DNA of 64,000 nucleotides from Cytidiella melzeri. Taxonomy: Eukaryota; Basidiomycota; Agaricomycetes; Polyporales; Irpicaceae. The stretch is taken from NCBI GenBank assembly GCA_022592445.1, contig JABYQR010000114.1, positions 1 through 64,000 of the forward strand. Direction: 5' to 3'. Each line of letters opens with the position of its first letter. Positions within the stretch are counted from its first letter, which is position 1. The position numbers and the translations under genes are program-made. The notes beneath the pieces were generated by a model that was given only the letters and a program-made list of their open reading frames with translations, searched no databases and was not told where the DNA came from. Shown in pieces: positions 1-8,952 of the stretch.

Positions 1-3000
1 TACAACCCCATCTCCCTGAGCGTCGAGCTCCGCCGCGACTTCCATAGCTGGCGACTCGCTCACCCACTCAACCGCTCTCGGTCTAAGGGTTTGTCAACCC
101 TTGTCCCTCGCGATAGGCCCGCTGGTGGTTCATCTGCCGCGTCGCCAGCAGTCGACAAACGTGTTGAACGTCCGGCAAAAGCCACTTCCTCCGCTCGTGC
201 GGCCGCCGCTCCTTACTTCAAGGAGAAGTCCGTCCGTGACACTTCGAAGATGAAGTGTTACAACTGCAACGAAACAGGCCACACGACGCCTACCTGCCCT
301 TCGCCCTGGACAGAGAAGTCCAAGGAGGCAATGAAGAGGAAGGGTATCACCCGGAAGTCCGTCGCTGCTGGTGCCAAGGGCAAAGCTGCCACCGCTGCTG
401 CTGCTGTTGCCACTCCCGCTGTTGCTGGTCTGTCGACCACTACTCCTCGTCGCAACCAGAGCGCGTGGGTGTCGGCTCTCTCTGAGTCCGACGTCACTAT
501 GCACGTGAGTACTTTGCTTACTACTACTTTGTCTACTCTACTTCCACTGTATGCGACTTCGTCGACAGACGAGTCGATACATATTCTTGATACTGGCGCA
601 ACTATACATTGTACGCCGTATCGAGACTTACTTTTCAATGTCCACTCCGTACCAACTATTGTACTGACTGTTGCCAACTCAGAACAATTAGTTTTGAAAC
701 TCGCTGGTGACATGGTACTCGCTGGTGACATGGTACTCGAGGTGGAACAGGAAAGTGGTAAGCTTACTGAACTATTGCTAAAGAACGTCTACTTCAACTC
801 AACTCTACCTTTTACTTTAATCAGTGTTGGAAAATTGGACTCTGATTATTGGTTTACGTTCTGTCATGGACTTTGTACTATATACGACTCAAACTCGACT
901 TGTGTGGCTGTTGTTAAAAAATCAAATGATTTATACACGCTATCATCAACTCGAGTGACTTCAGCAGCAAGCGTGCATAGAACTGGCATTACTCTACTTG
1001 AACTACATAAAAAACTCGGTCATCTCAGTTACTTCATGATCAAGAAACTACTTCAAACTTCGTCAATCATTACTGATCATATAACTGACCATACTGAAAC
1101 TCCGTGCGAGGATTGTTTACTTAACAATATCCATCGCAATACCGTACCTAAACTTCGTTCTTCATCGTTAGCTGAAGCTTTTGGAGATCACTTCCATATC
1201 GACATCTTTGGGCCTCTACCCACAGCGTCGATTACTGGTAAACACAAATACTGGTTGACTATCGTCGACGATGCTACTAGATGGTTAGTACTTGCACCAC
1301 TAGTTACTAAAGATGACGCCTATACTCAATGGGTCATTTTCTCTACTGAACTTTTGACGCAATATGGTATTCGCGTCAAGATACTTCAAGCCGATAACAA
1401 CGGTGTCTTTACCAGTAAAGCTATGACTGCTTACTTGAAAACTCAAGGAACTATACTACGTCTTACTGTACATGATACTCCTCAGCAAAACGGTGTTGCT
1501 GAGCGTGTACATCAAACTATTATGAACTTGATTCGAGTAAACCTGCATACTGCATCTTTACCAAATCGACTATGGTGGTACGCTGCATTATATGCAATGT
1601 ATGTGTACAATCGTTCTCCTCGTACTATACTTAACTACAAAACTCCTTACTTTAAGCAATATGGCACCGATGCTAACCTTGATGGACTTCAAGTCTTTGG
1701 TCAGCCGTGCATCATATACGACGAATATCGCACAAACAAACTAGCAGCTAAGGGTAAAAGGGGAGTCTGGATAGGCTTCGCTGAACACTCTAAAGGTCAC
1801 TATGTTTACTTCGGACAACGTGTCGGAGTTGAGCGTAACTTGCAATTCGTTGACTCTACAATACGGATTGAAGGGGAGAAAGAACCAAATGTCGAAAAAC
1901 TTACTACTGAAAAACAACTTGAACTTGAGGACAACCCTCACATAGAACCAATGGAAATCGACGAGCCTGACCCTACTGGTCCAAGGCGTTCCAACAGAAC
2001 TCCTCAACTATTGCATAAAGCTCGTGGTCTAAACTACGACGAAGTAGACACTAACATTGCTTTCTACTTAACTGAGTTTAACGCTTACTATGCTGAGGAC
2101 GTCGGTGACCCTGTCACTTTCAAAGATGTACTTAATCATCCTCTCAAAGACAATCGGTTTAAGTCTATGAAACTTGAGGTTGATACACTAGAACAACTTG
2201 GCACTTGGGAATACTGTATCCCGCCGCCAAATGCCAACATTACTGGTTCTTGCTTTGTCTAAAAGACCAAGTACAAACATGGCAAAGTTACTAAACTCAA
2301 GTCAAGACTTGTTGCGCAAGGATACTCTCAGCGCGATGGTATTGATCACTATGCAAACGACTTGTTTGCTCCAGTCGCGCGCATGAGTTCTATGCAACTC
2401 ATACTTACACTTGCAGCTTCACTACACTTCGAGATTAACCAACTCGATGTTAAGTCTGCTTACTTATACAGTAAAATTAACGATGATGAAGATCTTTATC
2501 TTCGTCCGCCGCCTGGCGACTTACTACCCAACTTGCCTAAGGGCTTAGTACTTAAACTACGCAAAACTATCTATGGCCTTAAACAAGCCGGACGTCGCTG
2601 GTACAAAGTACTATGCGATATACTTTTCCAACTTGGACTCAAGCGTTCAGACTACGATAACGCTGTCTTCTACCTTTACAGGGGAGACAAACTAATACTT
2701 ATACTCGCTGTTCATGTCGACGATATTACTCTCTGTACTATCACTTCTGTCGTCGCTGAACAATTCGAGATAGTACTTAGACAACATGTCGAAGTAACAA
2801 ACGGTGGTACTATCCACTGGATGCTTGGCATGGAGATCGACTACAACAAAGCCTCTGGTGTTATCAAGCTTCGTCAACGCGATTATATTAAAACTATACT
2901 CAAACAAAACAACTTTGACCATGATCATACACACCGTACGCCTATGATACACAAGCACAACTTAGCCCCCCGTGACTCGAAAGAACCTCGTCAGGACGCT

Positions 3001-3687
3001 GACGCTATTAAACAATACATGTTTTTAGTCGGTGGTTTACAATACGTCGCTGACTGTACTCGACCAGATGTTGCATACTGCACTGGTCAACTTGCACGAT
3101 ACTTAGCTGACCCTTCTAAGGAACACTTTGCTGCAGCTAAACAGTGTTACCTATACTTGAAGGGAACGTGCGATTACTGGCTTGTCCTAGGAAACCAAGC
3201 AACTACTACTAATACTTCACTTGTCGGATACGCTGATTCTGATGGCATGACTACATACGGCAATAAACCAATATTGGGCTACACCTTTACATACAATGAC
3301 TCACTTATCTCTTGGTCAAGTAAGCGCGGTTCACTCGTAACACTATCGGTCACCGAAGCCGAATTATATGCCTTAGTGCATGCGTCAACTGAAGCTATAT
3401 ATCTAAAAGCACTCATTGACGAACTACTTAACTCTACTATGGATCCTGTCAAAATGTATACTGACAGTGCATCAACTATTGCCATTGTTAGCTCACCTGA
3501 CGAGCAACATTCACAACAAACTAAACACTTCGAGATTTGTAAGAATTTCATCAGCGATCATGTACTCAAGAAGTATATAACTATTCATCACATATCTTCT
3601 AACGATCAACGTGCTGATACACTTACTAAAGCACTACCTCTCGAAAAACTCAAGCACTTCAATGAACTACTTCATATTCGTGAATGA
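1..3687 (+). CDS. Ty1/copia gag-pol polyprotein, 5'-truncated by the window, one in-frame stop
   Basis: The frame is open from base 1, so gag begins left of the window. Domains in order: a CX2CX4HX4C zinc knuckle (about 255-297); an aspartic protease motif DTGAT (about 588); the integrase HHCC region (H-H near 1000-1025, C-x2-C near 1110) and its catalytic core, with D in DIFGP, D in ADNNG and E in GVAER; reverse transcriptase with the YGLKQAGRRW block and VDD active site (about 2570-2730); and RNase H from YADSDG to the C-terminus. A TAA at 2260-2262 interrupts the RT start, exactly where copia elements carry the conserved KWVF segment, and the same frame resumes and stays open to TGA at 3687. 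So pol is probably defective by a point change. An 18-bp in-frame duplication lies at 700-735. The third-position-T, ACT-rich codons differ from nearby host genes. Confidence 0.95.
2260..2262 (+). other. Premature in-frame TAA in copia pol
   Basis: The reading frame of gag-pol is identical before and after this triplet (both segments are in frame 1 of the window), and copia-type protein similarity continues without a gap on either side. A single nonsense change is therefore the simplest explanation, rather than a frameshift or an ORF boundary. Confidence 0.85.
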
Positions 3688-3694
3688 AGGGGAG
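3687..3694 (+). promoter_or_regulatory. Polypurine tract of the left copia element
   Basis: AAGGGGAG overlaps the last base of the pol stop codon and sits directly before the TGTT that opens the LTR. This is the expected place for the plus-strand primer of an LTR retrotransposon. Confidence 0.7.
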
Positions 3695-3865
3695 TGTTTG
3701 ACTATATTAAATTAGACGCTTAACGTACGAGCGCCGTAGTTACCGTATATAAGACTTACTCCGATCAATGCAACTATACGCACTTTTGATCCCCAACTCC
3801 CACTGTGTGATCCCTCTCAATCTTGCTCTCTCAATGCTTTCCTCTACTTGCATAGCCTTCTAACA
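3695..3865 (+). repeat. 3' LTR of the left copia element (about 171 bp)
   Basis: The LTR begins with TGTT just after the polypurine tract and has a natural end at AACA (3862-3865), giving the inverted TGTT...AACA termini typical of copia LTRs. A TATATAA box lies at 3746-3752. The 5' LTR is outside the window, so the right boundary and the target duplication cannot be checked. Confidence 0.6.
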
Positions 3866-3987
3866 AACAAGGAATACAATCAGAACACATGCCACAAATA
3901 TTGTTGGTTCTGAGCAAGGATTACAAGTAGTTTGGAAGCTAACAAAACAAATGCAACCCCTACATTCTTGGACAATGTAAATTTGGG

Positions 3988-4275
3988 GTTGCATCAGCAG
4001 TGAGCACTGCATCTGATTATTACACAAAGTTTCACAACCACTAGTTGCTCCCTAAGCAGGAGTTACAATCAGAACACAACCTGTGGCAGTTCTGATGGGG
4101 GTGAGGCAGTTCAGACATCAACAGGATGTGGTTGCATCAGCATCAAGCACTGCCTTTGATTCTTCCACACAGTTTCACAACCACTAGTTGCTTTATAAGC
4201 AGGAGTTGCAATCAGAACACAGCCTGTGGCAGCTCTAATGGGGATGAGGCAGTTCAGACATCAACAGGACACATG
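3988..4275. repeat. Tandem duplication with a 143-bp unit
   Basis: The unit starting GTTGCATCAGCA at 3988 recurs at 4131. Shared blocks include TTTCACAACCACTAGTTGCT, the stretch around AATCAGAACACA, and GAGGCAGTTCAGACATCAAC. A further partial copy of the unit start appears at 4354, and a partial copy of the middle block near 3875. The copies differ by scattered substitutions, so the duplication is not very recent. Confidence 0.85.
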
Positions 4276-4408
4276 TAACATGTTCTAGAAGTTGATCTAA
4301 TGAGACAACTCTGACCCCTCTTTATTCTAGTGTTAATGAGCAATGCAAGTGACTGTTGCATCAGCAGTAAACACTGCACAAGATTAATGATAAGATATAT
4401 GAATCCCC

Positions 4409-5460
4409 TTGCTACCATCAGTGACTGCCTGGATTAATGCATGGTTGCTTTTCCCACAACCAAAACTGGCTGGGCAATGGCCAAAAAAAACAAACTTTCA
4501 GGTCACTGTGCATGGAAAGTTCTCCTCCAAGAGTCAGCTCCAGAGGTGCAAGACATATTCCATGAGGCAAAGAAGAGAGTCAAGCAACACGTCATTGCCA
4601 TAGATGCCTTTGTAGATGCTAATCTAGCCAAGAAGGCGCTGTTTCTGACAAATAGACTTGTTGCTGCTGCCACCTTTGTAGTCCATCCTTGCATTGACAA
4701 GCATATCTGTCACAATCATTGCTACAGTCATGTACTGACGTGTACTGTAGTGTATGGCTATGCTGTTACTCACTGATCATCTTTTCTAGATGTCAACATG
4801 GTGAAGTCAGTTTTGCAGGCAATTCAAGGCTGTCATGTCTTCCAATACAATGGCACATGATGAGTGGGGAGACCTTGGAGATGCTGAGCACATGCAGCAC
4901 CATGATGCCCTGATCTACAAGAAGTGCTAAATTCTGCCTGGTGATAATCTAGTAAGTAATGCCCACCTTGCTATTACCAGTACTGACTGTGATCTGCAGT
5001 TTGTCGCGGCCAACTCAAACAAGTTCTGTGAACACAGGATCCTAGTTGATCTCATCAAGCAGGTCCTTTGTTGGTGTTGCAAGTCCTCACTCACCAGCCC
5101 TGATATTCAAGGCTTGTTCAATGTTGACTGGCAGGGTGACCAGCTGCAGGAATTGCTGAAAGCTCTTGTAGCACTTGATGGTAAGTGTTGGAACCATTTG
5201 AAGCTTCACTTGATCTGATGAAACTTGATAGGTTCAAGCTGCCTTGTGTTATTATTGTGTGAGAGGTGTTCAGCTTGCTGAGTTCATGGTAAATGATCAC
5301 ACTGACACCTATGCTGCTCATATCCCTGTTCTTGTCAAGAACAACTATTGTCAAAAGACAAGTTGTCAAGTGAGAACCCCTTGGTGTAGCTACACACAAA
5401 GTCAAATGATTGTCTGGGCTGCACGGTTGCTGTCAAGCACAATGGCAGACAGATGATGAA
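4409..5460 (+). pseudogene. Decayed coding remnant, possibly of a repeated basidiomycete DUF6532-like gene
   Basis: An open stretch at 4441-4776 encodes a protein-like segment (HCAWKVLLQESAPEVQ..., then NLAKKALFLTNRLVAA). Further protein-like segments occur at about 4998-5180 (FVAANSNKFCEHRILVDLI...) and, after a GTAAGT splice-like signal near 5180, at about 5230-5340 (VQAALCYYCVRGVQLAEF...). These cannot be joined into one uninterrupted gene because stops intervene. The order and character resemble DUF6532-type proteins that are repeated in mushroom genomes, but I identify this from memory of the family's style only. It may instead be another transposon-borne gene. Confidence 0.25.
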
Positions 5461-6762
5461 TTGATAGTAGAAATAATGATACGAAGTGGATAGACTGAGG
5501 TTCTAGCCCCATGTCTAGTGGCTGTTTATACATGTTGACCTAATTATTTCTGGAACAGTTGGATGTAGTGGTAACAAATCAGAGGAATGAAAAGGAAGAA
5601 CAATAGACAGAGAACAATAGCTACTTTGGCAAGCCAATGGGAGAAGAGACTGTCAAGGCGCGAGAACAAGAGACAATAGAAAGGTAGACCATGAGCCAGA
5701 GAACAATAGAAAAGGGATTGAGCCCAAAACAGGGGATAGATGGAGTTAGACCCAATAAAACAGTAACAAGGTATGGAAACGCCGAGGGTGGAACCAGGGC
5801 AACGGTAACCAATCAGAGTTTGGTCTGAAGGTTGTATAAAAACAAGAAGAAAACTGATGATGTAATAGTCTGTGTTGAACGGAGGCAATGAGGATCAAGG
5901 AATGAGGGAGGAAAGACGAGTTAGATTGTCAAGGCAAAGGTAAAGAAAACAACTAGTTACTGGGATGATCAAAGGAGTGAAGAAAAGTAATAATGTGTGA
6001 CAACCATTTGTAACAGTTCTTGCGGAGTACAAGAAGGGCCATCTGGCTGCTTATCATTAGAAGATGACAACCTTCTATGGGCATGTCATGTAAGTTTGCT
6101 CTACTGATGATCAATAGTACTTCCCTCATATGCACATGTTCAGAAGTGGCAATGCACCTGTCATAGTTCGCACTGATGCTGACGAGGTATTAGCAGGCCT
6201 CAACTTTGATGACAAGATGCAAGTATGTTGCTTCACATGTACTGCAATTTTAATTCATATCTGCTGTATGGCTACATTTACCCCTGCTCACTACTTCCCT
6301 CTATACCTGTACTTAGTTTTGCTAATTTCCTGTCATTTGCTTTTGCTGTCTGTGCAATGTTATCCATGAACCTTGTCAACTGTTTATGCTACTATGTTGT
6401 CCTTTCAGCTACCATGGAATGATCACTAAAGCTCTTAAATGCTAAATTAGATGCCAATAAAAAAGGTTACCTTCTGAATGTAGACTCATCGAGTACTATG
6501 GCTTATAGCTTTAATTGACACTCATGAGTACTCAAATACCATCCTCAAGCATAAATTCGCTTGGATAATCTTTCCTACTAAAGAGACCTACTGCTTTATC
6601 TCTAACAATTCCAAGTATTACATTTCAAATACTTTCTAATCATAAAAATGCCATAGAGGTCTTCAATTACTCATAGCATAGTCAAAATATTTGGAGGGGC
6701 AAAAATATTGAAATTTGTAGTGTATGTGAAAACAGGCATTCGCCAACACCCCCTAACTCATA

Positions 6763-7037
6763 CATCAGGAAACAGCAACCTATCTACCTCTGCTACTAGT
6801 TGCCATGGAGCCCTACCAAGCTGTGCATATTTTTAGGTAGTGTCAGGCAGTACTAGGTAATCTGGATAGATAAGTATGTTTCCTGATGTAGTATTGATGT
6901 CCCATTCTCATCAGGAAACATACATATCTATCCAGGCTACTACCTGGGACTACTTGATGCTACCTAAGGCTATGCACAACTCAGTAGAGCTCCATGACAA
7001 CTGGTAGCACAGGTAGATAAGTTACTGTTTCATGATG
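6763..7037. mobile_element. Foldback/MITE-like element, two 126-129-bp inverted arms
   Basis: The left arm 6763-6888 and right arm 6909-7037 are imperfect reverse complements over their whole length and are separated by a 20-bp spacer. Both ends start CATCA(G/T)GAAACAG and the inner ends read GTATGTTTCCTGATG. No coding capacity is present. I could not find a clear target-site duplication next to the arms, so the class of element is open. The transcript would form a long hairpin. Confidence 0.85.
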
Positions 7038-7407
7038 CTTTCTGTGAATGAGCGTGTGCAGCTTCTGCCACAATCAATCATCACCCTGTCAAACTGAATT
7101 TGGCAACTGTGACATGAGCTGCTGGACACCCCCTTTGCCAAGAAGGCAAAACTTTTACTGATCATGAATAGGTCTCAGGAAAAGATGATACACATCTCTC
7201 ATAGTCAAGGCACATGTTTCAGGTATTATTTTATCAGTGCTCTCACGGCCCTCACACAGAAATATATGATTCCACACAGTATATTTGTGTAAAGTGAAAT
7301 ATTATGAAACAAAAAATCATGATTGACTGCTTCAAGTTGTGTAACAAGAATCTGAGGCAATTCAGAGATGCTTCATCATTTGATATAACTCACACATAGT
7401 TACTAGT

Positions 7408-7650
7408 GAAACAACACAGCCTGACCTGCACTACATCACTAGTAACTACCCATTGACTCCGAGTACAGGAGTTGATTGAAGACATTCACAATCCTTATAG
7501 TCTCAGATTATGGAAATATGTCTCTCTAATGAGACAACACAGCCTAACCTGTGCTACATCACTTGTAACTATCCATTGAAACTCCTACTACAGGAGCTGA
7601 TCAAAGACATTGATGAACCATGTGTTGTTGAAGCATGAAAATATGCCTAT
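7408..7650. repeat. Tandem duplication with a 123-bp unit
   Basis: The unit beginning GA(A/G)ACAACACAGCCT at 7408 recurs at 7531. Shared blocks include CTACATCACT-GTAACTA-CCATTGA, TACAGGAG(T/C)TGAT and AAGACATT. Copies are diverged by many substitutions. No function is visible. Confidence 0.8.
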
Positions 7651-7758
7651 GCTGTGTGTACACTGTTTGTTGTGTCAGCACTGCACATGAACTAGATGAT
7701 ATATTAAGATCCTTGCTGTCATTCTTGTACCTCAGCATACCTCCATTACTCCACTACT

Positions 7759-7998
7759 CCACATCTTGGCATTGCTTCAGCGCTGGCCGGTAAGTATATT
7801 GCTGTCTGTACTGCACTTGCCCTGGTTTACTGAGATTGTTTCCACAGCTAGCTCAAACTTTTGCACACCTCTGCTGCTCCACATCTTGTCATTGCTTCCA
7901 CACTAGTTGGTAAGTACACTTCCTTCTGTGTTACACTTGTTTTGAATGACTGTACTAACCTTCAAGCTAGCCCTTCCCAAACCACCTGGTGCCAGCCT
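7759..7998 (+). repeat. Duplicated 120-bp unit carrying a splice-like intron, upstream of a secreted-protein gene
   Basis: CCACATCTTG(G/T)CATTGCTTC starts at 7759 and again at 7879, a 120-bp period. Each unit then carries a GGTAAGTA 5' splice-like site and a pyrimidine/AG-like end before CTAGC (CCACAG|CTAGC in unit 1, TTCAAG|CTAGC in unit 2). The block lies just before the ATG at 8011, so it is probably a duplicated 5' untranslated exon/intron of that gene. Confidence 0.7.
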
Positions 7999-8010
7999 TC
8001 CTACACCATC

Positions 8011-8523
8011 ATGCACTTTTCAACCTCCCTTGTTTTGTTTGCTGCCGCTGTCATTGTCACATTCCACACAGTCATTGTGTCTGCCCTCCCATATGGCAGC
8101 ACAGGATTCTGCTATTCCTGCAAACCCAACAGCTTGGAGAGACGGAGCACAGACATTCCTAATGTCTTCCATCACAATGGTCACACCGAACTCAGGATCC
8201 CAAAGCCAGAATCTGCATCATCATTGGACTCTTACCCTACACTGAATGGTCTATCAAACAGAAGGCGTAGTGATCTCTGGCCATGGGAAAAAAAAGAACC
8301 TTATGAGCCTGGATCTATACCATTGCGCAAGATAAATCAGGAAGGCACAACAGATCAGAAGCCCAAGCCACCCAAGCCACGCCCAAAATCCCCGCAGAGC
8401 CCAGGATACTATATACGCCCATCTTGGGCGACAATAGCACGGGCTGGTGCACGAAGTGGAGCTGGCCCAGGGGCACAGGCCTTAACAAAGTGGAATATGT
8501 GTGCGAGGGGTAGAGGCTGTTAA
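8011..8523 (+). CDS. Small secreted protein, unknown function (170 aa)
   Basis: I chose the ATG at 8011 because it starts a good signal peptide (MHFSTSLVLFAAAVIV..., likely cleaved after VSA). The frame is open further upstream, but that part overlaps the duplicated intron-like unit. The mature part has Cys residues early (FCYSC) and at the C-terminus (TKWNMCARGRGC-stop), dibasic sites (ERRS, NRRRS), and a basic Pro-rich middle. I do not recognise a domain. The last 13 codons and about 430 bp of 3' flank reappear in inverted orientation near 60.1-60.6 kb, so it belongs to a dispersed gene/repeat family. It could be an effector-like protein; that is inference. Confidence 0.6.
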   Translation: MHFSTSLVLFAAAVIVTFHTVIVSALPYGSTGFCYSCKPNSLERRSTDIPNVFHHNGHTELRIPKPESASSLDSYPTLNGLSNRRRSDLWPWEKKEPYEPGSIPLRKINQEGTTDQKPKPPKPRPKSPQSPGYYIRPSWATIARAGARSGAGPGAQALTKWNMCARGRGC

Positions 8524-8952
8524 GCTTCGAAGATGAGTCTTATTATTCTTGCTGCTTCAGCAGCTCTGCTTATATACATGTCTGTATCTACTTATGTAAG
8601 CGACTACTATACATGTCTACTTCAGCTCTATTCTACTGTATTACTAAGTGCATGACTCATGCATGACTCATTGTATGACTAGGCTCAGCACTTGTACTAG
8701 AGGCGTACAGAATGAGTAAATGACTCATGCTAGTACTTGTCCTCAGATGTATGCTTTAGGCATCCTCTGGAGTCATACGTGCTTTCCATGTCATTTCCTA
8801 TGCTACTATAACACAGGCGTACATATATGTATAGTACTACTACGACCCATATCTGTACGTCTCAGCTAATGTTACTACTTGAGTTTCCATATACGGCTGC
8901 ATAATTCCCATATCAAGACTGTGGGAACTCTGCTACCTAAAGTGTCCTTGTA
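8460..8952 (+). repeat. Dispersed repeat, copy A left part (interrupted by the pogo transposon)
   Basis: From the end of the secreted-protein gene to the transposon edge, the sequence matches the reverse complement of about 60080-60585. Shared landmarks include TTAAGCTTCGAAGATG, GCTGCTTCAGCAGCTCTGCTTATATACATGTCTGTATCTACTTA, the AAGTGCATGACTCA block and GTGGGAACTCTGCTACCT. The match resumes on the far side of the transposon at 12446 with GTGGGAAACTACAT. Confidence 0.9.

Larger units (their letters stand above)
3866..7758. other. Repeat-rich region without an intact gene
   Basis: About 3.9 kb of AT-richer sequence lies between the copia LTR and the secreted-protein gene. It holds tandem duplications, a foldback element and coding-like remnants with stops, annotated separately. 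ORFs here are short and none shows a recognisable intact domain. The stretch from about 5460 to 6120 and from about 6420 to 6760 shows nothing I can name. Confidence 0.6.

Noticed and set aside
5544..5888. Minus-strand ORF rich in Leu/Phe, membrane-like
   Set aside because: Located in repeat-rich DNA with no start context, splice signals or family; such composition is expected from the reverse of purine-rich sequence.
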